A DNA stretch of 64,000 bases from Chitinophaga pollutisoli (GCF_038396755.1 NZ_CP149822.1:3720001-3784000); one strand, 5' to 3'. Shown: positions 17,507-26,001, numbered from the stretch's first letter. Notes: generated by a model not told the origin, from the sequence alone. A program made the numbers and translations.

Positions 17507-18538
17507 TTAATTCTGTAAAACACGGTCGCGCAGGGCAACTTCCCACTGCCAGGCGGTACGCATCGAGTCTTCGATACCGATTTGCGGGTCCCATCCCAGC
17601 AAAGATTTCGCCTTACTGTTGTTGGCATAAATCGCGATAACATCGCCGGGGCGCTCGGGGCCCATTTCGTAATTCAGTTGCTGGCCGGATACCTTTTCGA
17701 ATGCTTTAATGGCTTCGAGTACGGTTACGCCGTTGCCGGTGCCGAGGTTGAATACATCCAGGTTGCTGCTGTTGCGTTTCTCCAGGAGGTATTGCAACGC
17801 TTTGGTATGGGCATTGGCGATGTCCATCACGTGGATGTAATCGCGGATGCAGGAACCGTCGCGGGTATTGTATTTGGAGCCGAATACGGTCAGCTTCGGG
17901 ATTTTGCCGATAGCGGTCTGCGTGATCACCGGCACCAGGTTGTCGGGTTTGCCGAGGGGCAGTTCGCCGATAAGGGCGGAAGGGTGGGCGCCTACGGGGT
18001 TGAAATAACGTAACAGAATGCTGTTGGCCGTGTTCACCCGGCTGAAATCTTCGATGATCTGTTCGCCCATCTGTTTGGTGCGGGCATAAGGGCTTTGGGC
18101 CTCACCCAGCGGCGTGGTTTCCACGACCGGAAGCTCGGTGGCGTTGCCGTACACGGAACAGGAAGAGGAGAATACGAAATTGGGGATCTTGTACTCACGG
18201 ATGCATTTCAGCACGTTGACGAGCGATGTGAGGTTGTTCTGAAAATACAGCAGCGGCTCGTTTACGGATTCTCCCACGCTCTTCAGCGCCGCAAAGTGGA
18301 TAACGCCCACGATGTCGCGGTTTTCATGAAAAACGGCATTGGTGTCTTCCAGGTTGCAAAGGTCCACTTTATAGTTGCGGATCTTACGCCCGGTGATTTT
18401 TTCCACTCCCTCCAGGAGCTGTGTGGAACTGCGGATGTTGCTGTCGACCGATACCACGTCGAAGCCGTTGTTGATAAGATCTACGATGGTGTGCGATCCG
18501 ATGTATCCGCAACCGCCCGTTACAAGGACTTTCTGCAT
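17507..18538 (-). CDS. galE: UDP-glucose 4-epimerase
   Basis: A 343-residue extended short-chain dehydrogenase that interconverts UDP-glucose and UDP-galactose. It shows the NAD-binding GGCGYIGSH (residues about 7-15), the catalytic YxxxK (YARTKQMGE) and an upstream SSSCSVYG with the active-site serine. Length matches GalE. It starts 9 bp after the rfbA stop, in an rfbA-galE-transketolase operon that supplies nucleotide sugars for surface polysaccharide. Confidence 0.93.
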   Translation of the reverse strand: MQKVLVTGGCGYIGSHTIVDLINNGFDVVSVDSNIRSSTQLLEGVEKITGRKIRNYKVDLCNLEDTNAVFHENRDIVGVIHFAALKSVGESVNEPLLYFQNNLTSLVNVLKCIREYKIPNFVFSSSCSVYGNATELPVVETTPLGEAQSPYARTKQMGEQIIEDFSRVNTANSILLRYFNPVGAHPSALIGELPLGKPDNLVPVITQTAIGKIPKLTVFGSKYNTRDGSCIRDYIHVMDIANAHTKALQYLLEKRNSSNLDVFNLGTGNGVTVLEAIKAFEKVSGQQLNYEMGPERPGDVIAIYANNSKAKSLLGWDPQIGIEDSMRTAWQWEVALRDRVLQN

Positions 18539-18547
18539 ACTGAGTGA

Positions 18548-19408
18548 CTATTTAATCAGATTCATCAAATAAGCGCCATAACCGCTTTTTAAGAGCGGTT
18601 GCGCGAGATTAAGTAACTGTTCGTTATTGATAAAACCCTTCCGCCAGGCGATTTCCTCGATACAGGCGATCTTGATGCCCTGCCGCTGTTCGATGACCTG
18701 TACGAATTGGCCGGCCTGCATAAGGGAATCAAAGGTGCCGGTGTCGAGCCAGGCGGTGCCTCTCGGGAGGATGGAAACCTGCAACCGGCCTTTTTCCAGG
18801 TAGGTTTTGTTCACGTCGGTGATCTCGTATTCGCCGCGCGCGCTGGGCTTCAGCCCGGCAGCGATCTCCACGACTTCATTATCGTAAAAGTAAAGCCCCG
18901 GTACCGCGTAGCTGGATTTGGGAACGGCGGGCTTCTCTTCGATGGAAACCGCCTTCATGTCTGCGTCGAATTCCACCACGCCATACCGCTGCGGGTCCGA
19001 CACATGGTAGGCGTACACGATGCCGCCCTGCGGAGTGGTATTATTGGCCAGCTGCCTGCCAAGGCCGGCGCCATAAAAGATATTATCGCCCAAAACAAGG
19101 GCCACCGCATCATTACCGATAAAGTCCTTCCCGATCACAAAGGCCTGTGCCAGCCCGTTGGGTTCGGGTTGTTCCGCGTAGGAAATCTCCAGCCCATACT
19201 GGCTGCCGTCACCGAAAAGGCGCTGGAAAGCAGGAAGATCGTGCGGGGTGCTGATAATGAGTATTTCCCTGATTCCAGCCAGCATAAGGGTGGAAAGCGG
19301 GTAATAGATCATCGGTTTATCATAAACAGGCATGATCTGCTTGCTGATCGCGTAGGTGATGGGGTGGAGCCGGGTTCCGGAGCCGCCTGCCAGAATTATT
19401 CCTTTCAT
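18548..19408 (-). CDS. rfbA: Glucose-1-phosphate thymidylyltransferase
   Basis: A 286-residue nucleotidyltransferase that makes dTDP-glucose, the first step to dTDP-rhamnose. The N-terminus has [14 protein letters not shown] with the signature GGxGTRL and the following [18 protein letters not shown] stretch. DNIFYG and GEYEITDVN further on are also characteristic. It is the first gene of its operon, with a matching -7 element upstream. The rest of the rhamnose pathway (rfbB-D) is not in the window. Confidence 0.94.
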   Translation of the reverse strand: MKGIILAGGSGTRLHPITYAISKQIMPVYDKPMIYYPLSTLMLAGIREILIISTPHDLPAFQRLFGDGSQYGLEISYAEQPEPNGLAQAFVIGKDFIGNDAVALVLGDNIFYGAGLGRQLANNTTPQGGIVYAYHVSDPQRYGVVEFDADMKAVSIEEKPAVPKSSYAVPGLYFYDNEVVEIAAGLKPSARGEYEITDVNKTYLEKGRLQVSILPRGTAWLDTGTFDSLMQAGQFVQVIEQRQGIKIACIEEIAWRKGFINNEQLLNLAQPLLKSGYGAYLMNLIK

Positions 19409-19433
19409 GGCTTGAAACCAGTTTTTGGAGGCA

Positions 19434-19441
19434 CAAAAATA
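19434..19441 (-). promoter_or_regulatory. -7 promoter element of rfbA
   Basis: On the minus strand this reads TATTTTTG, an exact TAnnTTTG match, 25 bp upstream of the rfbA start codon. Confidence 0.65.
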
Positions 19442-19560
19442 GTCGAACTGTCCCTATTCCCCTATTATTTTGTGAATTAATGCAATATTCAAATGCATCA
19501 TACCCTGTTTTATGACAATTCCTGTGCCAGTGGCGGGGTTTTGTCATGCCGGTAGGCTTA

Positions 19561-19615
19561 GTACGGTTACAGTACGGTATCTGTACTGTATCTGTACTGT
19601 ATCCCTACTGAGCGG
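19561..19615. repeat. Intergenic 11-bp tandem array A
   Basis: Five consecutive 11-bp units begin at 19561, 19572, 19583, 19594 and 19605. The first four start GTAC(G/T)G and the fifth starts CTACTG; units 2-4 differ from each other at one or two positions. The array lies 153 bp upstream of the rfbA start and just before the terminator of the upstream gene. Array B at 60881 has the same period, the same number of units and the same relative location. Confidence 0.75.
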
Positions 19616-19678
19616 GTACCAGGTCCCGCTGTAGTCTCCCATTCAGTCGATCAAATTTGATTATCAATATGATATATG

Positions 19679-19708
19679 AAAAAAGCCGTCCAGGCGGACA
19701 GCTTTTTC
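19679..19708 (-). terminator. Terminator of the phosphate transporter operon
   Basis: AAAAAGCCGTCC pairs with GGACAGCTTTTT with one mismatch and a 4-base loop, giving a U-run on the minus strand, 22 bp beyond the Pit stop codon. Confidence 0.7.
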
Positions 19709-19729
19709 TATTGCAGTGGGTGCGAATGC

Positions 19730-20737
19730 TTATTTCACGAAGAGGTTCACGATGAAGAACACACCGGCCGCGAGGGCGGCGCTGATGGGGATGGTGAGGA
19801 TCCAGGCCCAAAGGAGGTTCACGGTAACGCCCCAGCGTACGGCGGAGAGGCGTTTGGTGGCACCCACACCGATGATGGAGCCGGTAATGGTGTGCGTGGT
19901 GCTCACCGGGATACCGAAGCTTTCCGTCATGTAGAGGGTGATGGCGCCAGCGGTTTCGGCGCTCACGCCTTCCAGCGGGGTTACCTTGGTGATGCGGGTA
20001 CCCATCGTTTTCACGATTTTCCAGCCGCCGCTCAGGGTGCCCAGGCCGATGGCCACGAAGCAAGCGAACGGCACCCAATCGGGCACATCCTTGAGGGTGG
20101 CGATGCTCCCGTGCGCCACCATGGCCGCCGCGATAATGCCCATTACCTTCTGGGCATCGTTACCGCCGTGGCCAAGGCTGAAAGCAGCGGACGAAACCAG
20201 CTGCAGGCGCTTGAACCAATTTTCCGCCTTGTAAGGATTGGCTTTCCGGGAGATGTTAACGATGATCACCGTGATGATAAAAGCCACCACCATCCCTATG
20301 AAGGGGGCCAGTACGATGAAATACACCGTAGGCAACACTTTGGAAAAGTTGATAACGTCGAAAGAACCGTGGGCGTTGGCAACCGCAGCGCCAATGAAAC
20401 CCCCGATCAGGGTGTGGGAAGAGCTGGACGGGATCCCGTACCACCAGGTCAGGAGGTTCCAAGTAATGGCGGCCACCAACCCGGAGAAAATCACCTTCAG
20501 GGTAATGAACTCCTCAAACACCGATTTCGCGATGGTATTACCCACCTTGAATTCCCCGTAAATGTATTTGGAAACGAAAAACGCCGCAAAGTTGAACAAC
20601 GCGGCCCACAATACCGCCTGGAACGGCGTCAGCACTTTAGTGGACACGATCGTGGCGATTGAGTTCGCTGCGTCGTGGAATCCGTTGATATAATCGAAAA
20701 TAAATGCCAGTATAATGATGACTACCAGAAATGTCAT
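19730..20737 (-). CDS. Inorganic phosphate transporter, Pit family
   Basis: A 335-residue inner-membrane protein of the PiT/PHO4 family, which imports metal-phosphate with protons or sodium. The two family repeats are seen: GFHDAANSIATIVSTKVL near the N-terminus and SLGHGGNDAQKVMGII in the second half. Other family text includes GIPSSSSHTLIGG and GIPVSTTHTITG. It follows the DUF47 gene by 19 bp in one minus-strand operon, the usual bacterial pairing. Confidence 0.94.
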   Translation of the reverse strand: MTFLVVIIILAFIFDYINGFHDAANSIATIVSTKVLTPFQAVLWAALFNFAAFFVSKYIYGEFKVGNTIAKSVFEEFITLKVIFSGLVAAITWNLLTWWYGIPSSSSHTLIGGFIGAAVANAHGSFDVINFSKVLPTVYFIVLAPFIGMVVAFIITVIIVNISRKANPYKAENWFKRLQLVSSAAFSLGHGGNDAQKVMGIIAAAMVAHGSIATLKDVPDWVPFACFVAIGLGTLSGGWKIVKTMGTRITKVTPLEGVSAETAGAITLYMTESFGIPVSTTHTITGSIIGVGATKRLSAVRWGVTVNLLWAWILTIPISAALAAGVFFIVNLFVK

Positions 20738-20756
20738 GAGCTGTCGGGATTAGCGG

Positions 20757-21407
20757 CTACGCATATTTAATGATGATGGTTTCTATCACGTTGGCGGAAT
20801 CTTCGCACTTGTCGGTAGCGATTTCCAGCGCCTGATAGATCTCGCGCATCTTGATCAGCTCCACCGCATTGCTTTCCTGCTCAAACAAATCCGCGATCGC
20901 ACGGTCGTAAATATCGTCGGCATGGTTCTCCAGGCTGTTGATCCGCACACATGCATCCGTAATCGCACGCATATTGCTCATGTTGCGCAACTCGGGAATC
21001 GCTTTCGCCAGTTCCGCAACACCCTGGTTGATCAGGTCGGCCAGCTTTCGCACGCTATCGTTGATCTCCACTACCTTGTACATGTCGATACGCTTGGCGG
21101 AACCATGTATGTAGTCGGCCACGTCGTCCAGCGTAGAAGCGAGATAGTGAATATCCTCCCGGTCAAAAGGCGTAATGAAGTTCTGCCCCAATTCTACGAA
21201 AATACGATGCGTAAGGTCATCGTTCTTGTGCTCCAGCCGCTCGATCAGGTGCACTTTGTCTTTACGAACCGCAGGGTCCTTGGTTTCCACCAGCTCCACC
21301 AGCACTTTACCCATTTCCACCAGGTTTGCCGCCACGTCCTCGAAAAGAGAATAGAACACCCTGTCTTTCGGCATGAACAGTTTCACAATAGAATTAAAGC
21401 CTCCCAT
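20757..21407 (-). CDS. DUF47 family PhoU-like phosphate transport regulator
   Basis: A 216-residue all-helical protein of the DUF47/TIGR00153 family, related to PhoU. It has FDREDIHYLASTLDDVADYIHG (metal-binding E/D pattern) in the first half and the repeat-like CVRINSLENHADDIYDRAI and ALEIATDKCEDSANVIETI in the second. The family is almost always encoded beside Pit transporters and is thought to modulate them. It is first in the operon, divergent from the metallophosphoesterase gene. Confidence 0.9.
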   Translation of the reverse strand: MGGFNSIVKLFMPKDRVFYSLFEDVAANLVEMGKVLVELVETKDPAVRKDKVHLIERLEHKNDDLTHRIFVELGQNFITPFDREDIHYLASTLDDVADYIHGSAKRIDMYKVVEINDSVRKLADLINQGVAELAKAIPELRNMSNMRAITDACVRINSLENHADDIYDRAIADLFEQESNAVELIKMREIYQALEIATDKCEDSANVIETIIIKYA

Positions 21408-21436
21408 AAAAATTAGTGTTTGTTGAAAATTTGCCG

Positions 21437-21444
21437 CAAAATTA
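21437..21444 (-). promoter_or_regulatory. -7 promoter element of the DUF47-Pit operon
   Basis: The minus strand reads TAATTTTG, an exact match to TAnnTTTG, 29 bp upstream of the DUF47 start. The Pho-box-like repeats at 21482-21525 begin 37 bp further upstream, and in this direction they are not in the register seen at the four plus-strand promoters. Confidence 0.6.
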
Positions 21445-21481
21445 GTTTTCTATCAGAAATGGAGCCAGGAAAAAGTAAGAA

Positions 21482-21537
21482 TTAATGTTTTGGTAACATT
21501 GAATTAATATAAGAGTAATATAGCATTTTTTCCTTTG
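21482..21537 (+). promoter_or_regulatory. Pho-box-like promoter of the metallophosphoesterase gene
   Basis: Four contiguous 11-bp repeats start at 21482 (TTAAT), 21493 (GTAAC), 21504 (TTAAT) and 21515 (GTAAT). The -7 element TTCCTTTG (21530-21537; one mismatch to TAnnTTTG) begins exactly 15 bp after the start of the last repeat. The same layout occurs at 22465, 22995 and 25914. The 11-bp period equals that of PhoB half-sites in other bacteria. Confidence 0.75.
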
Positions 21538-21623
21538 TGACAGAATACCAGGGCCTTACAACTGTATCATATAATTAACAATTATGATGTAAAAAAGTTG
21601 CAGAAACCCTCATAATCCATCAA

Positions 21624-22451
21624 ATGTCAGACAAACGACCACTGGATATTGTAGTAATTTCCGACGTCCACCTCGGAATCTACGGTTGTCACGCCAAAGA
21701 GCTCGCACAGTACCTGGACTCCATCCAGCCCAAAATCCTCATCCTAAACGGGGATATCATCGATATCTGGCAGTTCAGCAAACGGTATTTTCCCAAATCC
21801 CACACGAAAGTCATCCGCCGCATCCTGAAAATGATGGGCAAAGGCACCGACGTGTATTATCTCACCGGCAACCACGACGAAGCCCTCCGCAAATACGCCG
21901 GGTTCGGCCTGGGGAATTTCCTGATAGATAATAAATTAATGTTAGATGTAGATGGTAAGAAGCACTGGTTCTTCCATGGCGACGTGTACGATGTGACCAT
22001 GAAGAATTCCAAATGGCTCGCCAAGCTCGGCGGAAAGGGGTATGATCTCCTAATTATCCTCAACCGCCTCGTCAACCATCTACTCGAAAAAATGGGGCGG
22101 GAGAAAATGTCGTTCTCCCGGAAAGTAAAAGCCGGCGTCAAGCAGGCTGTGAAGTTCATTTCCGATTTCGAACAAACGGTGGTGGAGATCGCGGCGGATA
22201 AGGAAATAGACGTGGTTTGCTGCGGGCACATCCACCAGCCGGTGATCCGGGAAGAACAAGTGAACGGGCGAACCGTCACCTACCTCAACTCCGGCGATTG
22301 GGTCGAAAGCCTCACAGCCCTGGAGTACACCGGCGGGCAGTGGCGCCTCTACCAGCACGCCGAAAAGAAAGCGCCGGCGATGGAAGAAGACGATGAAACC
22401 CTGCAGCTGGAATGGAGCGCGGTTGCACGGACGGTTTCCTTCCCCCGTTAA
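21624..22451 (+). CDS. Metallophosphoesterase, LpxH/PlcP superfamily
   Basis: A 275-residue calcineurin-like phosphoesterase. Metal-ligand motifs are all present: SDVHLG (Asp14, His16), NGDIID (Asp44), GNHDE (Asn83, His84), FHGD (His118) and CGHIH (His202, His204). Such proteins are usually annotated as UDP-2,3-diacylglucosamine diphosphatases. The segment FISDFEQTVVEIAADK and the ending SGDWVES also resemble, as I recall them, PlcP phospholipases C that strip phosphate head groups during phosphate starvation. The Pho-box-like promoter and phosphate neighbours favour a PlcP-like role, but an LpxH-like role is not excluded. Confidence 0.85.
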   Translation: MSDKRPLDIVVISDVHLGIYGCHAKELAQYLDSIQPKILILNGDIIDIWQFSKRYFPKSHTKVIRRILKMMGKGTDVYYLTGNHDEALRKYAGFGLGNFLIDNKLMLDVDGKKHWFFHGDVYDVTMKNSKWLAKLGGKGYDLLIILNRLVNHLLEKMGREKMSFSRKVKAGVKQAVKFISDFEQTVVEIAADKEIDVVCCGHIHQPVIREEQVNGRTVTYLNSGDWVESLTALEYTGGQWRLYQHAEKKAPAMEEDDETLQLEWSAVARTVSFPR

Positions 22452-22464
22452 TTTTCACACATTT

Positions 22465-22509
22465 ATAACTTTTGCTTAATATTAAGGTAACGCTGAGCGG
22501 TTAAGTTTG
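22465..22509 (+). promoter_or_regulatory. Pho-box-like promoter of the unknown 130-residue gene
   Basis: Three good 11-bp repeats start at 22465 (ATAAC), 22476 (TTAAT) and 22487 (GTAAC); the unit before them is degenerate. The -7 element TAAGTTTG (22502-22509, exact consensus) starts 15 bp after the start of the last repeat, the same register as at the other three promoters. Transcription would start only a few bases before the ATG at 22523. Confidence 0.7.
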
Positions 22510-22522
22510 CGTAACCGATCCG

Positions 22523-22915
22523 ATGATAATGAAGACGCTCAAGCTACACCCACTCATGACGATATCCCTGTTACAGATGCAGATACAGCGGCTCCTCCAC
22601 TGTAATGCCGCCGTGTATATCCGTCATTCCCTCGCCAATGGTTTCAATACCCTCCGCGAAGCAGGTCTCGAAGACGATGCGCTCATCGAATATCCTATAG
22701 ACGAAACCCTCAGCCTGCGCGAGTTCGAAGAAGACCTGGAAGAACGTTTCCATTTTTCGCTGGAACTCTGCAACATGAACCTGAAGCCCTTCATGAACAA
22801 AAGCCTTCGCCTGTTCCAGTTACCGCCCATCTCCGAAGCGCCGCCTCCGCCGGCCCGCGGCATCGACCTCTCCATCGAATGGCTCCTGCGTCAGGGCGGA
22901 AACCCGGCACTGTAA
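22523..22915 (+). CDS. Unknown 130-residue protein, candidate phosphate-regulon member
   Basis: I do not recognise this family. The first 60 residues mix hydrophobic and basic text, residues about 65-90 are very acidic and helical (LREFEEDLEERF), and a proline run (SEAPPPPA) precedes the C-terminus. No signal peptide or clear membrane segment is seen. The start may be 22523 or the in-frame ATG at 22529. It lies between two other genes with Pho-box-like promoters and has one itself, so a role in phosphate stress is inferred. The function is unknown. Confidence 0.65.
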   Translation: MIMKTLKLHPLMTISLLQMQIQRLLHCNAAVYIRHSLANGFNTLREAGLEDDALIEYPIDETLSLREFEEDLEERFHFSLELCNMNLKPFMNKSLRLFQLPPISEAPPPPARGIDLSIEWLLRQGGNPAL

Positions 22916-22965
22916 CGTTGTGCTCTTGCATGGAATTACGTGCTGTAGCGGGTTTCGGCTATCTG

Positions 22966-23050
22966 TTAATAATTCTTTAATGATTTCTTAACAATTAACA
23001 TTCTGGTAATATTGCCTTAACATTGGCGTAATGGCGCCATGGTAGTTTTG
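22966..23050 (+). promoter_or_regulatory. Extended Pho-box-like promoter of the TonB receptor gene
   Basis: Four repeats in register start at 22995 (TTAAC), 23006 (GTAAT), 23017 (TTAAC) and 23028 (GTAAT). They are followed, 15 bp from the last start, by the -7 element TAGTTTTG (23043-23050, exact consensus). Three more 11-bp units lie upstream at 22966 (TTAAT), 22977 (TTAAT) and 22988 (TTAAC, cut after 7 bp by the next array). This is the strongest of the four sites and may bind several regulator dimers. Confidence 0.78.
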
Positions 23051-23074
23051 CGGCCGTAATCAATACACAAATAC

Positions 23075-25903
23075 GTGAAACGCATTATTACTGCTGTACA
23101 AATTATCGGGATTTTATGTATCGCCTGCCTTCCTTCTTTCGCGCAGGACGGAACCGGCAAAGTGTCCGGGAAACTGACGGATAAGAAAACAGGCGAACTG
23201 CTGATCGGTGTGACAGTGATGGTACAGAATACCTCCAAAGGCGCCGTAACCGACGTGGAAGGGCGCTACCTGCTGCAAATTGCGCCCGGCACCTACACTT
23301 TGGATTATAAATACATGGGCTACCAGACCAAATCCATCGCGGACGTGGTGGTGAAAGCCGGCCAGGTGACTAATCTGGACATCGCGCTGGACGAGCCTAA
23401 ATCCAAGGAGCTCCAGGAAGTGGTGATCCGCGGCTCTTACAAGCAGGAAACCATCAACGCCCTGTACGTTGCCCAAAAGAATAACGTAAGCATCTCCAGC
23501 GGCATCTCCGGCGAAAGCATCCGCCGCAGTCCCGACCGCAATACCTCCGACGTGCTCAAACGCGTAAGCGGCGCCAGCATCCAGGATAACCGGTATATCA
23601 TCGTGCGCGGCCTCAACGACCGTTACAATACCGCCACGATCAATAACGCCATGCTGCCCAGCACCGAGCCCGACCGCAAGGCGTTTTCCTTCGACCTCAT
23701 TCCTTCCAACCTCATCGATAACATCGTTATCAATAAAACCGCATCGCCGGAGATGCCTGCCGACTTCGCGGGGGGCCTCATCCAGGTGATCACCAAAGAC
23801 ATCCCCACCGAAAACTTCCTTTCCTTCAACATCGGGCTGGGATATAACACCCAAACCACTTTCAAGGAAACCCGCGGCATGGACCGCGGCAAAAGCGAGT
23901 GGCTCACGATGGAAGACGGAACGCTGAAGCTCCCGGGCTCCTGGCCTTCTTCCCGCGGCAAATACGCCCCGCTATCCAACGAACAGAAATTCGGCCTCAC
24001 CCGCGATTTCAACAATACCTGGGGCGTGGGCGACCGTGGTAAAGCGCTCCCCGCGCAAAGCTACCAGGTTACCTGGGGCAACCGCACACGCCTGAAGAAC
24101 GACGGCTCTTTCGGCAGCATTATCAGTCTTACCTATCGCAATTCGGAAAACATTTATGAAGGCGAGCGGATGGACTACGAAAGCGGCAAAGTGCGGAGCT
24201 TCAACTTCAGTGAAGACATCAACCGCTTCAACTCCAGCCTCGGCGCCATCGCCAATTTCACTTACGTGAAGCGTAATAACAAGATTTCCCTGAAGAACAT
24301 CTTTAACCGTATCCTCGATAATAATTACATCTACCGCTCCGGCCTCAACAACGATGCCAATGCGCAGATCCTGAGCCACGGACAGGAACTGACCATCAAA
24401 ACGATGCTCAATTCCCAGCTGGAAGGCAGCCACAAAATCAATCCCCGCGACTGGAAACTGGATTGGAACCTGAACTATTCGCTGACCGACCGCAACCAGC
24501 CCGACATGAAAGTGTTGAGCTACCGCCGCGACCTGAATGCCACCGGCAACGTGCCTTACGAGGCGATGGTGCCCTTCGGAACGGCTGCGCGCAACGTTTC
24601 CCGTTTCTATTCCACCCTGGAAGAATACGCCGTTGGCGGAATGGGATCACTGACCGTGCCGTTCACCATCAGCGGACAGAAGCAGAACCTGAAAATCGGC
24701 GGGCAGAAGCTGTACCGCGAGCGTGACTTCAGCGCCCGTGTACTCGGTTATATCCGCACGAATACGGCTGATTTCAACGACGACCTGCTGACGCTTGCGC
24801 CGGGCCAGATCTTCGACCCCGCCAATATTGGTCAGAATGGTTTTGTGATGGATGAGATCACCAACAACTCCGATCGCTATAAAGCCAATTCCGACCTGAT
24901 CGCCGGATACATTCAATTCGACAACAAGATCGCGGACAAACTGCGCATCGTTTGGGGCGCGCGCGGAGAATCTTACTATCAATACATCAGCACGGCGGAT
25001 GCTTCCGGCAAATCGATCAAGAAAGACATGACGTTCTTCGACCTGTTGCCGAGCGCCAATATCTCTTACGCGGTGAACGAAAAATCGAACATCCGGTTGA
25101 GCGGTAGCAGGACGGTGTCGCGTCCGGAGCTGCGCGAGCTGAGCAACTTCGTGTATTATGACTTTGTGACGTACAGCAGCCTGCAGGGTAACCCTGACCT
25201 GAAGCGCGCCCTCATCACCAATGCCGACCTGCGTTACGAATTGTACCCGGGTGTGGGTGAAGCGGTGACGGCTTCCGTGTTCTACAAGCGTTTCAAGAAT
25301 GCGATCGAGCAAACGGTGGATGCGGGATCTACGCCTAACCGCCGCCAGATCCGTGTAGAGAATGCCGACAACGCCGAGGCGTTCGGGTTTGAGCTGGAGC
25401 TGCGCAAGAAGCTGGACTTCATTTCCGCCGAGCCTTTCTTCCAGAATATGACCGCGTTTGCTAACTTCTCGTACATCCACTCTTCCGTTAACCTGGTAGG
25501 CGGCTCTTCCGACGGGCCTTCCCGGTCCCTCCAGGGACAGAGCCCCTATCTGATCAATGCCGGCCTGCAATACGATCATCCCGAAACGAATCTTTCTTTC
25601 GGCCTGCTCTATAACAAAATGGGGCAGCGCATTTACCTGGTGGGCTTTGAAGGTTATCCGCACATTTACGAAAGAGGCCGCGACCTGCTGGACCTGCAGA
25701 TCGGTAAAAAGATCCTCAACAAACGTGGCGACCTGCGGCTGAACGTGAGCGATCTGCTGAACCAGAAATTTATTTTCTACCAGAACAACGACAACAAGAA
25801 GTCGTATAACGAAAGCGTTGACCAGATCATCACATCACAGCGCCAGGGTACCAACATCAGCCTGAACTTCTCTTACCAGTTCGGTTTGGGCAAAAAGAAA
25901 TAA
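23075..25903 (+). CDS. TonB-dependent outer-membrane receptor, probable phosphate-regulated
   Basis: A 942-residue receptor. Residues 1-24 are a signal peptide. Residues about 28-115 form a carboxypeptidase-regulatory-like domain (SGKLTDKKTGELLIGVTV). The plug follows, with VLKRVSGASIQ, IIVRGLNDRYN and MPADFAGGLIQVITKDIP. The rest is a beta-barrel ending in an aromatic-rich strand (LNFSYQFGLGKKK). No SusD gene is adjacent, unlike glycan systems. The Pho-box-like promoter and following lipoprotein and porin genes suggest uptake of a phosphorus-containing compound. The start encodes MKRIITAVQIIGIL and follows the promoter by 25 bp. Confidence 0.9.
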   Translation: MKRIITAVQIIGILCIACLPSFAQDGTGKVSGKLTDKKTGELLIGVTVMVQNTSKGAVTDVEGRYLLQIAPGTYTLDYKYMGYQTKSIADVVVKAGQVTNLDIALDEPKSKELQEVVIRGSYKQETINALYVAQKNNVSISSGISGESIRRSPDRNTSDVLKRVSGASIQDNRYIIVRGLNDRYNTATINNAMLPSTEPDRKAFSFDLIPSNLIDNIVINKTASPEMPADFAGGLIQVITKDIPTENFLSFNIGLGYNTQTTFKETRGMDRGKSEWLTMEDGTLKLPGSWPSSRGKYAPLSNEQKFGLTRDFNNTWGVGDRGKALPAQSYQVTWGNRTRLKNDGSFGSIISLTYRNSENIYEGERMDYESGKVRSFNFSEDINRFNSSLGAIANFTYVKRNNKISLKNIFNRILDNNYIYRSGLNNDANAQILSHGQELTIKTMLNSQLEGSHKINPRDWKLDWNLNYSLTDRNQPDMKVLSYRRDLNATGNVPYEAMVPFGTAARNVSRFYSTLEEYAVGGMGSLTVPFTISGQKQNLKIGGQKLYRERDFSARVLGYIRTNTADFNDDLLTLAPGQIFDPANIGQNGFVMDEITNNSDRYKANSDLIAGYIQFDNKIADKLRIVWGARGESYYQYISTADASGKSIKKDMTFFDLLPSANISYAVNEKSNIRLSGSRTVSRPELRELSNFVYYDFVTYSSLQGNPDLKRALITNADLRYELYPGVGEAVTASVFYKRFKNAIEQTVDAGSTPNRRQIRVENADNAEAFGFELELRKKLDFISAEPFFQNMTAFANFSYIHSSVNLVGGSSDGPSRSLQGQSPYLINAGLQYDHPETNLSFGLLYNKMGQRIYLVGFEGYPHIYERGRDLLDLQIGKKILNKRGDLRLNVSDLLNQKFIFYQNNDNKKSYNESVDQIITSQRQGTNISLNFSYQFGLGKKK

Positions 25904-25913
25904 ACCAGAGACA

Positions 25914-25969
25914 GTAACAATTTCATAACGCCGTGTTAAAGTGCGCGTAACATTCAGACACCACTTTTG
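25914..25969 (+). promoter_or_regulatory. Pho-box-like promoter of the beta-helix lipoprotein gene
   Basis: Four 11-bp repeats start at 25914 (GTAAC), 25925 (ATAAC), 25936 (TTAAA) and 25947 (GTAAC). The -7 element CACTTTTG (25962-25969, one mismatch) again begins 15 bp after the start of the last repeat. It lies 33 bp before the lipoprotein ATG, so this gene can be induced separately from the receptor. Confidence 0.75.
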
Positions 25970-26001
25970 CACTGCAATTCAATCACTGAAAATCTGTTCG
26001 A

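Larger units (their letters stand above)
19409..19729. other. Gene-free interval with promoter, 11-bp array and terminator
   Basis: No coding region is supported in these 321 bp. From left to right they hold the rfbA promoter (19434-19441), a tandem array of five 11-bp units (19561-19615), and the terminator of the phosphate transporter gene (19679-19708). Confidence 0.75.

Noticed and set aside
19561..19615. 11-bp arrays considered as CRISPR
   Set aside because: Units are only 11 bp, adjoin without spacers, and no cas genes are present.
21437..21525. The Pho-box-like repeats read as serving the DUF47-Pit operon in the minus direction
   Set aside because: Repeats are present, but they lie 37 bp upstream of the minus-strand -7 element and out of the register seen at four plus-strand promoters. 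Dual use is possible but not supported.
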